Assembly: GCF_946222605.1 (NCBI RefSeq)
Contig: NZ_CAMIIE010000024.1
Span: 1-52,587 of the forward strand
Direction of reading: 5' to 3'
Length of the DNA stretch: 52,587 bases
From: an uncultured Acidocella sp.
Lineage (GTDB): Bacteria > Pseudomonadota > Alphaproteobacteria > Acetobacterales > Acetobacteraceae
Under the pieces are notes generated by a model, which was not told the DNA's origin, searched no databases, and was given only the letters and a program-made list of their open reading frames with translations. A program made the translations under genes and the position numbers. This document shows positions 23,352 through 31,678 of the stretch, in pieces (the first letter of the stretch is position 1; each line of letters begins with the position of its first letter).

Positions 23352-24710
23352 TTACATCCGCTCGAAAGAGCGGAATTTTTCCCAATCAGTGACGGCGGCG
23401 TTGAAGGCGTCCAGCTCCACCTTCGCCATGTTGGCGTAATGCGAGACCACTTCCGCGCCGAAAGCGGCGTGGGCGAAGGCGCTCGAGGCGAAATGCAGCG
23501 CCGCGTCGCCCAGGCTGGCTGGCACACGCGGCAGCTCTGCCTGATAAGCATTGCCGGTGAAGGGCGCCACCGGCGCGTAATCCCCCTCGATCCCGGCCAG
23601 CCCGGCGGCGATCATCCCGGCCAGCGCCAGGTACGGATTCACATCCCCGCCCGGCAGCCGGTTTTCCACCCGCAGGCTTGGCCCATGCCCCACCACCCGG
23701 AAGGCGCAGGTGCGGTTATCCATCCCCCAGGCCAGGGCCGTCGGCGCGAAGCTGCTGGCGACATAGCGCTTATAGGAATTGATGTTGGGGGCGTAGAATA
23801 AGGTCGTCTCCTCGGCATGGCGCAGCAGGCCGGCGATGAATTGCCGGAACAGCCGCGACGGGCCGTGCTGCTCCGCATCCAGAAACACCGGCTCGCCCGC
23901 CGCGTTGCGCAGCGAGAGATGGGCGTGGCAGCTATTGCCCTCACGCTCGTTATATTTGGCCATGAAGGTCAAAGCCTGCCCGGCCTGCGCCGCGATCTCC
24001 TTGGCCGCCTCCTTGTAGATCACGTGATTGTCGCAGCATGCCAGCGCCGGGCCGTAGCGGAAATTGATCTCGTGCTGGCCGAGATTGCACTCACCCTTCG
24101 AGGTCTCGACCTGGATCCCCGCCGCCTCCATGGCGTTGCGGATGCGCCGCAGCAGCGGCTCCACCCGGGCGGTGCCGAGGATGGAATAATCGTTATTATA
24201 CTGGTTGGCCGGGGTGAGGCCGCGATAGCCCTTGTCCCAGGCGGCCTCATAGCTGTCCTTGAACAGGATGAATTCCAGCTCGGTGGCGGCATAGGCGAAC
24301 AGCTCATGGCCGCGCAGCCGCTCCAGCTGGCGCTTCAGGATGGTGCGCGGCGCCACTGCGGCCGGCTGATGGCCGGGCAGCTCGATATCGCACAGCAGGA
24401 TCGCCGCCCCCTCCTGCCAGGGGGCCAGGCGCAGCGTCGAAAGGTCCGGCCGGAAGATGAAATCCCCGAAGCCTTTCTCCCAATTATTGATCGCATAGCC
24501 CTCGATCGGCTGGCATTCGATGTCGGTGGCCAGCAGATAGGCGCAGCCTTCCGCCTCGCCCTGCGCCACCATTTCCAGGAAATGGCGCGGCATCACGCGT
24601 TTGCCCTGCAGGCGGCCTTGCATGTCCGGGATGGCCATGATCACCACATCCAGCGCGCCGCGCTCAGCCAGCGCCCGCAGCTCTGGCAGGGTCAGTTGTG
24701 TATCGGCCAT
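23352..24710 (-). CDS. Glutamine synthetase family protein (gamma-glutamylamide synthetase-like)
   Basis: This 452-residue protein has the GS beta-grasp and catalytic domains. Visible features are the metal and glutamate site ATELEFILFKDSYEAAW, the second metal segment GECNLGQHEINFRYGPALACCDNH, the ATP-site block NSCHAHLSLRN and the late R-loop NRLPGGDVNPYLALAGMIAAGL. The NH2-terminal region and the NNDYSILG segment favour the PuuA/GlnA3-like branch, which ligates glutamate to amines such as putrescine, rather than housekeeping GlnA. It is convergent with the acetyltransferase, with only 11 bp between them. Confidence 0.88.
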   Translation of the reverse strand: MADTQLTLPELRALAERGALDVVIMAIPDMQGRLQGKRVMPRHFLEMVAQGEAEGCAYLLATDIECQPIEGYAINNWEKGFGDFIFRPDLSTLRLAPWQEGAAILLCDIELPGHQPAAVAPRTILKRQLERLRGHELFAYAATELEFILFKDSYEAAWDKGYRGLTPANQYNNDYSILGTARVEPLLRRIRNAMEAAGIQVETSKGECNLGQHEINFRYGPALACCDNHVIYKEAAKEIAAQAGQALTFMAKYNEREGNSCHAHLSLRNAAGEPVFLDAEQHGPSRLFRQFIAGLLRHAEETTLFYAPNINSYKRYVASSFAPTALAWGMDNRTCAFRVVGHGPSLRVENRLPGGDVNPYLALAGMIAAGLAGIEGDYAPVAPFTGNAYQAELPRVPASLGDAALHFASSAFAHAAFGAEVVSHYANMAKVELDAFNAAVTDWEKFRSFERM

Positions 24711-24799
24711 GTCCCGCACCTCGTCTTGTTGCTTGGCCTTTGATTATACGCGCCTGTTGGCGGCTTCATAGGCTGGGTGACGAAGGGCAGGGGTATGAA

Positions 24800-24821
24800 A
24801 AAGGCCCCTTGCGGGGCCTTT
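24800..24821 (-). terminator. Rho-independent terminator of the XRE regulator gene
   Basis: On the minus strand AAAGGCCCC, loop GCAA, and GGGGCCTTT form a 9-bp perfect stem running into TTTTTC. It lies 16 bp after the stop codon of the XRE gene at 24837. Confidence 0.85.
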
Positions 24822-24836
24822 CTTCAACGCTCTCGA

Positions 24837-25316
24837 TCAATTCTCCTCGAAGCTGGCATCCGCCGGCGCCAGGGATTTGATCAGATCGAAAATCCGCTTG
24901 CGCATCGAGGCATCGGGAATGCGGTAATAGGCCCGCACCAGCTCCAGCGTTTCGCGCTTGGTCAGCTGATCGTCGATGCCGACGCTGAACGGCTCCTGCT
25001 GCTCGGCGAAGCCATAGGTGCGGCCGCGCGGGCCGGAAACCGGGCTCTCGGACATGCCTTCGGGCATATCATCGAAGAAATAGGAGATGGGAACATCCAG
25101 GATCCGCGAAATATCGAACAGGCGGGAGGCGCCAACGCGATTCATGCCGCGTTCATATTTCTGCACCTGCTGGAAGGTTAGCCCCAGCGCATCGCCCAGA
25201 CGTTCCTGGGACATGCCCAACAAAGTCCGGCGCAGACGAATCCGCGAGCCGACATGCACGTCGATGGGACTGGGACGGCTTTCACGTTCCGGACGCTCAG
25301 CGTTCTCTTCAGCCAT
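24837..25316 (-). CDS. XRE family helix-turn-helix transcriptional regulator
   Basis: This 159-residue protein has a Cro/CI-type HTH at about residues 20-78 (VGSRIRLRRTLLGMSQERLGDALGLTFQQVQKYERGMNRVGASRLFDISRIL). The C-terminal region ends in ELVRAYYRIPDASMRKRIFDLIKSLA, a segment shared by a conserved alphaproteobacterial regulator usually located near lnt and metK. The start MAEEN at 25316 is preferred to an ATG at 25337. The 190-bp upstream region is AT-rich and probably contains its promoter. Confidence 0.9.
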   Translation of the reverse strand: MAEENAERPERESRPSPIDVHVGSRIRLRRTLLGMSQERLGDALGLTFQQVQKYERGMNRVGASRLFDISRILDVPISYFFDDMPEGMSESPVSGPRGRTYGFAEQQEPFSVGIDDQLTKRETLELVRAYYRIPDASMRKRIFDLIKSLAPADASFEEN

Positions 25317-25421
25317 AAATGTCTTACTCTCCAGCATCCGACGCGATTACGCCGAATTAAGATTTGACCGTTCCGGTCGACGCGCGACTGCGCCACGTTA
25401 ACGGCACATAGAATAACAAAA

Positions 25422-25441
25422 AGGCTAGGATATACTAGCCT
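25422..25441 (-). terminator. Rho-independent terminator after lnt
   Basis: On the minus strand AGGCTAG, loop TATATC, and CTAGCCT form a 7-bp perfect stem running directly into TTTTTG. It lies about 90 bp after the lnt stop codon in the otherwise featureless AT-rich gap between lnt and the XRE gene. Confidence 0.7.
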
Positions 25442-25527
25442 AAGTTAAGTTAACAGGCGTTAACCGCAAAATCAATACAAAACTTATCAAATTGAATTAT
25501 TAAATAGACACAACATTTATAACCCTA

Positions 25528-27075
25528 TCATTTTTGCAACTTTCTGGTGTAGCCGGCGGCGAGGCCGGCGATGAGCAGGGCAATTGATAGCGTCAAGGGG
25601 ATTTCAAGCCCCCAGCGCGCATAGAGAGTCGCGGGTTGGGCGGCCGGCAGCGGCGCGACGAGCACGCCCTGCGCATCCAGCGGCAATAAGGCGGTCACCC
25701 GTCCGAACGGGTCGATGACCGCCGAAATCCCGGAATTCGCAGCGCGCACCAGCGGCAATCCTTCCTCCACGGCGCGCAGCCGGACATCGGCGAAATGCTG
25801 ACGCGGCCCGGCCGAATCGCCGAACCAGGCATCGTCGGTGATGTTGACGATCCAGGCGGGGCGCTGCGCCTCGTCGATAATCTGGCCGCTGAAGATCGCC
25901 TCATAGCAGATGATCGGCGCGAAAGCCGGCAGGCCGGGGATGTTGGCGATGGTTTCCGGCCCGCTGCCGGGGGTGAAGCCGCCTTCGAGCAGGCTGGGGA
26001 TGATCTTCAGCGGAATCCAATGCGGCATATATTCGCCGAACGGCACCAGCTTCCATTTATCATACACGGCAAGCGGTGGTTGTGGTCCGTCCGTGACGAT
26101 CAGGGAATTGCGGTAATCCTTCGGCCCGGCGATTCGCAGGCTGCCGGCGATGATCGGCGTGGTGCCGGTGACGGCGGCGAGCTGGGCGCGGGCATTATCG
26201 TCGCTTTGCAGCAGCCAGGGGCTGGCGGCTTCGGGCCAGATCACCGTGGTCGCCCCGGCCTTGATCCCGGCCTGGCTCATCGCCAGCAGGCGCTGCCAGT
26301 TGGCGAGCAGGGCGGGGCGGGAGAAATCCGGCGGCTCCGGGAAATCCGGCTGCAGCAGGGCGACTTTCGTGTCGGTCTGGCCCTCGGGTGTCGCCAGCCG
26401 CACCCAGCCATAGCCGGCCCAGACGATCAGCGCCGCCACCAGCGCCGCCAGCCCCTTGCGCCCGAAAAGCGGCATCGTGGCCAGGAAGACGGTGAGCAGC
26501 GTCAGCCCGTACACCCCGAACAGGCTGGCCGGTTGCAGGAAGATATTGCCGAGCGTGCCGGGAATCGCCCAATCCGTGCCCCAGAAATTCCAGGGAAAGC
26601 CGGTGAAGAGGAATTGCTGGGCGAGGTTGGAAAGCCCCCATACCCCGGCGAACACCAGCACCCGTCCCAGCCCGGGCCGCACCAGACGCGCCGCCAGCAC
26701 GGGCGGGATGGTGTAGAACGCCACCGCGAAGGCCAGAGCCGGTGCGGCGAGCGGCACCAGCCACCAGAAATCCTGCGCCTCGGTGAGGATGGGCTCGGTG
26801 ATCCAGTACAGCCCGGCCAGCGCCAGGCCAAAGCCGTAACACCAGCCGGTCAGCGCCGCGCGCTTCACGTTCGGCGCCTGCTCTACCAGCCGCAGCAAGG
26901 CCGGCACGGAAAACAGCAGAACGGGGAGCAGATGCACCGGCGGCAGCGCCAGGGCGGCGGCGAGCCCCCATAAAAAAGCCCGCGCGAGCGGGGCTTTTTG
27001 CAGGCGCCGTTGCGCGGCGCGGAAAAGCGCGACCGGCCGCTTATCCGCGGGGGAGATGGTAAAATTCTGCGACAT
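25528..27075 (-). CDS. lnt: Apolipoprotein N-acyltransferase
   Basis: This 515-residue protein has an N-terminal bundle of hydrophobic helices (from about residue 28 to 200) and a nitrilase-like catalytic domain. The Glu site is near TVIWPEAASPWLL, the Lys segment is YDKWKLVPFGEYMPHW, and the Cys nucleophile lies in FAPIICYEAIFSG. It adds the third acyl chain to lipoproteins in the inner membrane, including BamE-type proteins. The start at 27075 (MSQNF) overlaps mtnC by 35 bp. A terminator-like hairpin (26972-26999) is embedded in codons 26-34. Confidence 0.93.
   Translation of the reverse strand: MSQNFTISPADKRPVALFRAAQRRLQKAPLARAFLWGLAAALALPPVHLLPVLLFSVPALLRLVEQAPNVKRAALTGWCYGFGLALAGLYWITEPILTEAQDFWWLVPLAAPALAFAVAFYTIPPVLAARLVRPGLGRVLVFAGVWGLSNLAQQFLFTGFPWNFWGTDWAIPGTLGNIFLQPASLFGVYGLTLLTVFLATMPLFGRKGLAALVAALIVWAGYGWVRLATPEGQTDTKVALLQPDFPEPPDFSRPALLANWQRLLAMSQAGIKAGATTVIWPEAASPWLLQSDDNARAQLAAVTGTTPIIAGSLRIAGPKDYRNSLIVTDGPQPPLAVYDKWKLVPFGEYMPHWIPLKIIPSLLEGGFTPGSGPETIANIPGLPAFAPIICYEAIFSGQIIDEAQRPAWIVNITDDAWFGDSAGPRQHFADVRLRAVEEGLPLVRAANSGISAVIDPFGRVTALLPLDAQGVLVAPLPAAQPATLYARWGLEIPLTLSIALLIAGLAAGYTRKLQK
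26972..26999 (-). terminator. Terminator-like hairpin inside the 5' coding region of lnt
   Basis: On the minus strand AAAAAGCCC pairs with GGGCTTTTT around CGCTCGCGC, and the right arm runs into six T. It lies 42 nt after the mtnC stop codon, as a normal mtn-operon terminator would, but within lnt codons 26-34. It may attenuate readthrough into lnt. The sequence also encodes a plausible start of the first Lnt helix, so it may be a coding coincidence. Confidence 0.55.
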
Positions 27076-27700
27076 TGTTGAAATCCACCGCGGTTTTATG
27101 TTTGGCGCTGGGCTTGGTCTCATCCTGCGGGCGCACCAGCTGGCATGTCGCCAGCCCGGCCGCCGCCGCCGCGTCCAGCTCGGCCTCGACATCCGAGAGA
27201 AACAACGCCTCCTCCGGCGCCCCGCCGATCGCCCGGGCAATCGCCCGGTAGCTGTCCGACTCGCGCTTCGGCCCGATTGTCGTGTCGAAATAAGACTGAA
27301 ACAGAGGCGTCAGATCCCCCTCCGGCGTATGGCGGAACAGCAGCTTCTGGGCGGGCACCGAGCCGGAGGAATAGACATAAAGCCGCAAGCCGGCGCGCAT
27401 CCAGCGGCGCAGGGCAGGGGGCACGTCCTCGTAAATCTCGCCGGTCAGCTCGCCCTTGGCGTAACCCTGGGCCCAGATCTCGCCCTGAATGTTTTTCAGC
27501 GCGGTGATCTTCTCATCCCGGTCCATCCAGCCGAGCAGCGTCTCCAGCTTCGGCGCCGCTACCTCGGCCAACGCCGGGTGGTCCGGGTGGGCGGCCAGAA
27601 AATCCGCCATTCGTGCCCGCGCATAAGGAAACAGCACCCGATGCACGAAGCTGATCGGCGTCGTGGTGCCCTCGATATCCGTGATGACCGAGAGAATCAC
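27041..27700 (-). CDS. mtnC: Enolase-phosphatase E1 (acireductone synthase)
   Basis: This 219-residue HAD-family enzyme of the methionine salvage pathway enolises and dephosphorylates 2,3-diketo-5-methylthiopentyl-1-phosphate to acireductone. Motif I is seen as ITDIEGTTTPISFVH (Asp8 and Glu10, the enolase-phosphatase form). YVYSSGSVPAQKLLFRHT contributes the Ser and Lys region (motif II/III), and FLSDVEAELDAAAAAG is motif IV. The start overlaps the mtnD stop by 4 bp, giving coupled translation. Confidence 0.95.
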   Translation of the reverse strand: MILSVITDIEGTTTPISFVHRVLFPYARARMADFLAAHPDHPALAEVAAPKLETLLGWMDRDEKITALKNIQGEIWAQGYAKGELTGEIYEDVPPALRRWMRAGLRLYVYSSGSVPAQKLLFRHTPEGDLTPLFQSYFDTTIGPKRESDSYRAIARAIGGAPEEALFLSDVEAELDAAAAAGLATCQLVRPQDETKPSAKHKTAVDFNNVAEFYHLPRG

Positions 27701-28236
27701 GCGACCGGAAACCGCTTGGAAATCTCATCCCCGGTGAATTGCGCCACCCAGCCGGACGGGTCGGTGAACACCCGCAGCGCGGTGAAGCTGGGAGCCGGTC
27801 CGGCATCGAACCAATGCTTGATCCCGGTGGGCACGAAGATCAGATCGCCTTTTTCGCAGAGCGCGTCATAGACGCGGCCATTGGCGTGCAGCACGAAATG
27901 CCCGGAGCCTTCGACGAAAAACCGGATCTCCGGCTCGCTATGGGTGTGCTCGGAGAGGAATTTCTCCCGCAGCGCGCCCGCCTGCGGATGTTCCGGCGAA
28001 AGCTTGATCACATCCGCCGAACCCGCCCCGGTCTCGCCCATCAACGTGTCCAGATAAGGCCGGTACGCCTCCAGAATTTCCTCCGAGCTGGCCTCGGGCG
28101 CCAGATGCACAGGGCTCTCCCAGCGCTCGAACCCGACCTCGATGGTCTTCAGCTCGGCGGCAACCGCCGCCGGGTCGGTGCTGTCGAACACCGGCAGGCC
28201 GGGATTGGTGTCTTCATAAACGGTCAGACGGCTCAT
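27697..28236 (-). CDS. mtnD: Acireductone dioxygenase
   Basis: This 179-residue cupin of the methionine salvage pathway oxidises acireductone to the keto acid precursor of methionine (or off-pathway products, depending on the metal). The metal ligands are visible in SEHTHSEPEIRFFVEG (His97, His99, Glu103) and in VPTGIKHWFDAG (His141). It overlaps mtnB by 4 bp upstream and mtnC by 4 bp downstream. Confidence 0.96.
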   Translation of the reverse strand: MSRLTVYEDTNPGLPVFDSTDPAAVAAELKTIEVGFERWESPVHLAPEASSEEILEAYRPYLDTLMGETGAGSADVIKLSPEHPQAGALREKFLSEHTHSEPEIRFFVEGSGHFVLHANGRVYDALCEKGDLIFVPTGIKHWFDAGPAPSFTALRVFTDPSGWVAQFTGDEISKRFPVA

Positions 28237-28829
28237 TTCAGCTTCCTCCGCTCCAGCTCACAGGCCAGCAGGAATTCCAGCGCCTCCAGGCGCCAATAGG
28301 CATGCTCGACATCCTTGCCCCAGGCATAAATGCCATGCCCGGCCAGTACATAACCGATCGGCGTTTCCGCGATCAGATCCGGCTCGATCAAGGCCGCCAG
28401 CCGGTCGATATCCTGGTCGTTCTCATAAACCGGCAGGGTGATTTCCAGCTCATGGGTGGGAAAGCCGAAGGCCTTCAGCAGCTCATAATTGGCAAAGCTG
28501 ATCGGCCCCTCCTTGGAGAGCACGGTGGCGGCCACGGAATGGCCGTGCAGCACCGCCCCCACGGGCGGAAACAGCCGGTAGAGCTGGCAGTGCAGCAGCG
28601 TCTCCGCGCTCGGCTTCTGGTTGGAGACCAGCGGCTTGCCGGCATAATCCACCGCGATGATGTCCTCATCGGGCTTCAGCCGGCCTTTATGGACACCGCT
28701 GCGGGTGATGGCGATGCTCTGCCCATCCAGCCGCGAGGAGAGATTGCCGGCGGAGCCGGGAACCCAGCCGCGCGCATCCATCCGGCGCCCGATCTCCGCC
28801 AGCGCCGACGCCGCATCAGATGGGACCAT
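28233..28829 (-). CDS. mtnB: Methylthioribulose-1-phosphate dehydratase
   Basis: This 198-residue class II aldolase-family enzyme dehydrates methylthioribulose-1-phosphate. The zinc-binding His pair is visible in GAVLHGHSVAATVLS and a third His in YVLAGHGIYAWGKDVEHAYWRLEALEFL, with SAGNLSSRLDGQSIAITRSGVHKG at the N-terminal phosphate site. It starts one base after the tatA stop codon and overlaps mtnD by 4 bp. The isomerase and kinase or phosphorylase steps (mtnA, mtnK/mtnP) are not in the window. Confidence 0.95.
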   Translation of the reverse strand: MVPSDAASALAEIGRRMDARGWVPGSAGNLSSRLDGQSIAITRSGVHKGRLKPDEDIIAVDYAGKPLVSNQKPSAETLLHCQLYRLFPPVGAVLHGHSVAATVLSKEGPISFANYELLKAFGFPTHELEITLPVYENDQDIDRLAALIEPDLIAETPIGYVLAGHGIYAWGKDVEHAYWRLEALEFLLACELERRKLK

Positions 28830-28830
28830 C

Positions 28831-29079
28831 TCAGCCCTGGTGGGTCGTCGTGGTCTTGACCTGCTGCTCCGGCAGCGGGGCGTTCAGCTCGCTCATCCGC
28901 GCGTCAGCCGCGGGCGCGGGCTTTTCGGCGGGCTTGTCGTCCTCGGCCATGCTCTGCTTGAAGCTCTTGATGCCCTTGCCGAGGTCGCCCATCATCGAAC
29001 TCACCCGGCCGCGGCCGCCCAGCAGAAGCAGGGCAACGACGAGAACAATCAGCCAATGCCAGATGCTTAAACCACCCAT
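28831..29079 (-). CDS. tatA: Sec-independent protein translocase TatA
   Basis: This 82-residue protein has the TatA/E design: a short periplasmic N-terminus, one membrane helix (WHWLIVLVVALLLLGG), a hinge, an amphipathic helix (VSSMMGDLGKGIKSFKQSM) and a charged, unstructured tail. It forms the pore-lining oligomers for folded proteins. tatB and tatC are not adjacent. Instead the gene heads the mtnB-mtnD-mtnC series with one base between tatA and mtnB, which is notable. Confidence 0.9.
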   Translation of the reverse strand: MGGLSIWHWLIVLVVALLLLGGRGRVSSMMGDLGKGIKSFKQSMAEDDKPAEKPAPAADARMSELNAPLPEQQVKTTTTHQG

Positions 29080-29154
29080 AACCTACACTCCAAAACCGCT
29101 ATCGATTGTTAGTTTACCGAATTCCCCGTCCCCTGCCAAATGCCCCATTATTGG

Positions 29155-30108
29155 CTAATGTAACAGCAGGGCGGCGAGCAGCAGGCCGGTATTATAGGCG
29201 ATGTGCAGCGCGATGCCGGGGCGGATGGAGCCCAGCCGCAGCCTTAAGCCGCAATTGATCAGCGCCAGCAGCGTCACATCCACAAAGCCCGGCGGGTAAT
29301 GCAGCTTTTCCGGCGCGTGCAGGGCGGCGAAGAGCAGGCTGGAGAGCAAGGTCGCCCAAACCGGGCCGAGGCGGCTGGCCAGCCCCGCGAAAAGGATGCC
29401 ACGAAACAAGATTTCCTCGACAATCGGCGCCAGCACGCAGATGGCCAGCAGCAAGGCCGGCAGCGCCCAGAGCGGGCCGGAGAGCATCCGCGCCGAGGGC
29501 AGGGATTGCAGCTTCGCCGGATCCGGGGGCAAGAGATGGAAAATCCCCAGCACCAGCAGGATCACAGCCAGCGCCAGGATCATCGCCAGCGCATAATCCT
29601 GGCCGCGCGCCGGGCGCCAGGCGAGCCCGGCGGGGCTGCCATCCTGGGCCAGTGCCGGGCCCAGGCGGCGCAGCGCGCCCACCAGCCAGAGGGCGACGGC
29701 CAGCTCGCCGCAAATGACGATCTCCATCAAACTCAGCGGCTTGCGGAAATCCGGCAAATGCACCCGCCCGGTATGCAGGCTTTGCAGCAGCCCGGCATCC
29801 AGCGGCGGCAGCACCGGCAGCAAGGTCGCCAGCCCCATCACCAGCCCGGCCAGGATCAGCAGCCAAATCGCCCGCAGCGGCCCGAGCCGGAGCTGTCGCT
29901 TGGGCCGGGTGCCGGGCAGCCCGCCAAAGCAGAGCGCCAGCACGCCCAGCGCCAGCCCTTCCGCCGCGCCCAGCCCCAGGAAATAAAGCCGCATTTTTAT
30001 CGGATAATGCCCGGTCTGGGCGGCGAGATACCCGGCCGCAAAACATAAAACCGCGCCAATGGCCGCGAACAGCGCCGCCCACCCCAGAGCCGCCAGCGCC
30101 CGCCTCAT
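29155..30108 (-). CDS. CPBP family intramembrane glutamic endopeptidase
   Basis: This 317-residue membrane protein has about eight hydrophobic helices. The CPBP/Abi motifs occur in the C-terminal third: APIVEEILFRGILFAGLASRLG (EE-x3-R, about residues 235-256), then LFAALHAPEKL (His) and ALINCGLRLRLGSIRPGIALHIAYN (second His). Members are CAAX-type proteases, some of which confer immunity or process prenylated or bacteriocin-type peptides. The start overlaps the gluQ stop by 4 bp, so the two are coupled. Confidence 0.88.
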   Translation of the reverse strand: MRRALAALGWAALFAAIGAVLCFAAGYLAAQTGHYPIKMRLYFLGLGAAEGLALGVLALCFGGLPGTRPKRQLRLGPLRAIWLLILAGLVMGLATLLPVLPPLDAGLLQSLHTGRVHLPDFRKPLSLMEIVICGELAVALWLVGALRRLGPALAQDGSPAGLAWRPARGQDYALAMILALAVILLVLGIFHLLPPDPAKLQSLPSARMLSGPLWALPALLLAICVLAPIVEEILFRGILFAGLASRLGPVWATLLSSLLFAALHAPEKLHYPPGFVDVTLLALINCGLRLRLGSIRPGIALHIAYNTGLLLAALLLH

Positions 30109-30914
30109 GACGCGAAACCGCGCAGCAGCGTTTCCGGATGCAGGCCCTGCGCCCGCAGCGCCCGCAGCGTCTGCGCCTTGTCGCGCTTGGCCAGCCTTTG
30201 CCCGTCCGGCCCCAGCAGCAGGCGATGGTGATGATAGACCGGCGTGCCATAGCCCAGCAGCTTTTGCAGCAGCACCTGGATATGCGTCGCCGCGCGCAGA
30301 TCCTCGCCACGGATCACATGCGTCACAGCTTGCAGCGCATCGTCATGCACGACGCAGAGATGATAGCTGGTCGGCGTGTCCTTGCGGGCCAGCACCACAT
30401 CGCCGAGCCTGTGGGGCTGCGCCTCCACCCAGCCGGTCTCTTCCTCGAAGAACCGCAACGCCCCGGCCTCAGCGCAGGCGCGCGCCGTATCCAGCCGCAG
30501 CGCGTAAGGCGCGCCGCTCGCAATCCGCGCGCTGCGTTCGGCGGCGCTCAAATGCTTGCAGGTGCCGGGATAGATGCCGTCCGGCGCATGCGGGGCGGAT
30601 TGCGCCTTGGCGATTTCCGCGCGGCTGCAGAAACAGGGGTAAAGCAGCCCGCGCCCCGCCAGCTTGTCCAAAGCCGCGCGATAATCCGCGAAATGCGCGG
30701 ATTGGAGTCGCACCTCGCCCTCCCAGCGCAACCCCAGCCAGGCCAGATCCTCCTTGATCGCATCGGCGAAGTCCGGCTTGCAGCGGGTGGTGTCGATATC
30801 TTCCAGCCGCAGAAACCATTGCGCCGCGCGCCTGCGCCCGAGCCAGGCCGAATAAGCGTGGCCCAGATGCAGATAGCCGGTGGGGCTGGGGGCGAAGCGG
30901 GAAATGATGCTCAT
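30105..30914 (-). CDS. gluQ: Glutamyl-Q tRNA(Asp) synthetase
   Basis: This 269-residue protein is a truncated GluRS catalytic domain. The class I signature appears as FAPSPTGYLHLGHAYSAW at the N-terminus and as the KMSKS equivalent LAKRDKAQTL near residue 238. A zinc-site segment, LLYPCFCSRAEI, is present and no anticodon-binding domain exists. It glutamylates queuosine in tRNA-Asp. The start at 30914, with GAGGG upstream, fixes the family N-terminus MSIISRFAPSP. An ATG at 30983 is rejected. Confidence 0.93.
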   Translation of the reverse strand: MSIISRFAPSPTGYLHLGHAYSAWLGRRRAAQWFLRLEDIDTTRCKPDFADAIKEDLAWLGLRWEGEVRLQSAHFADYRAALDKLAGRGLLYPCFCSRAEIAKAQSAPHAPDGIYPGTCKHLSAAERSARIASGAPYALRLDTARACAEAGALRFFEEETGWVEAQPHRLGDVVLARKDTPTSYHLCVVHDDALQAVTHVIRGEDLRAATHIQVLLQKLLGYGTPVYHHHRLLLGPDGQRLAKRDKAQTLRALRAQGLHPETLLRGFAS

Positions 30915-31114
30915 ATTGCCCTCTGATATAGCGCGCTGCGCTGCCTTCACGAACCGGCCTTGCAGATGACAAATGGGCGACAATCAAGCCCGATGCTTGC
31001 CGCCTATCGCGCTGCCTGTCATAAAGTCCACATGACTCGAACGGCCTACCATATGTGGCAGCGTTTCGTATCTGCCCCCCAAGATTTCGGCCTCAGCCCG
31101 GATAGGCGAGACTG

Positions 31115-31675
31115 ATGCCCGACGGCGGTCTGCATTTCCCCGCCCTCGTCCTCAATGCGGATTTCCGTCCGCTTTCTTATTTTCCGTTATCGACCTGGAC
31201 CTGGCAGGATGCCGTGAAAGCGGTGTTCCTGGACCGGGTTTCGGTGCTGTCGGAATATGAGCAAGAGGTGAGATCGCCCAGCTTCTCCATGCGTCTGCCC
31301 AGCGTGATCGCCTTGCGCGATTTCATTCCCTCGGCCCGCATGCCCGCCTTCACGCGCTTCAACGTGTTTCTGCGTGATGGGTTTTCCTGCCAATATTGCC
31401 TTGATCGTCGCGCCACCCAGGAGCTGACCTTCGACCACGTGATCCCCCGCGCCCGCGGCGGGCGTACCAGCTGGGAGAATGTCGTCACCGCCTGTGGCCC
31501 CTGCAATCTGCGCAAGGGCTCGAAAATGCCGCGCGAGTGCAATATGATCCCCAGACAGGAGCCGCGCCGGCCCACCGGCTATGAGCTGCAGGAGCGCGGG
31601 CGGCATTTTCCGCCCAATTATCTGCATGAAAGCTGGCGCGATTATCTGTATTGGGATTCTGAACTGGAAGGATAG
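31115..31675 (+). CDS. HNH endonuclease family protein
   Basis: This 186-residue protein has an HNH core with structural zinc Cys pairs: C92-QY-C95, the catalytic DH at 107-108 (TFDHVIPRARGG), N122 (WENVVTACGPCN) and C127-GP-C130. The N-terminal FPALVLNADFRPLSYFPLSTWTWQDAVKAVFLDRV block identifies a conserved, often single-copy bacterial HNH family of unclear role, not a phage or restriction nuclease. It is divergent from gluQ. The 200-bp gap between them (30915-31114) shows no structure I can name. Confidence 0.9.
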   Translation: MPDGGLHFPALVLNADFRPLSYFPLSTWTWQDAVKAVFLDRVSVLSEYEQEVRSPSFSMRLPSVIALRDFIPSARMPAFTRFNVFLRDGFSCQYCLDRRATQELTFDHVIPRARGGRTSWENVVTACGPCNLRKGSKMPRECNMIPRQEPRRPTGYELQERGRHFPPNYLHESWRDYLYWDSELEG

Positions 31676-31678
31676 ACG

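Noticed and set aside
24837..25316. XRE protein as an antitoxin or phage repressor
   Set aside because: No toxin or phage gene is adjacent, and its C-terminal region and position near lnt match a conserved alphaproteobacterial regulator.
30915..31114. Possible small RNA or tRNA-like segment between gluQ and the HNH gene
   Set aside because: A few short GC-rich complementarities are visible but no consistent cloverleaf or named RNA fold.
31115..31675. HNH protein as part of a restriction or defence island
   Set aside because: It is a conserved stand-alone HNH family; neighbours are metabolic genes and no methyltransferase or defence partner is present.
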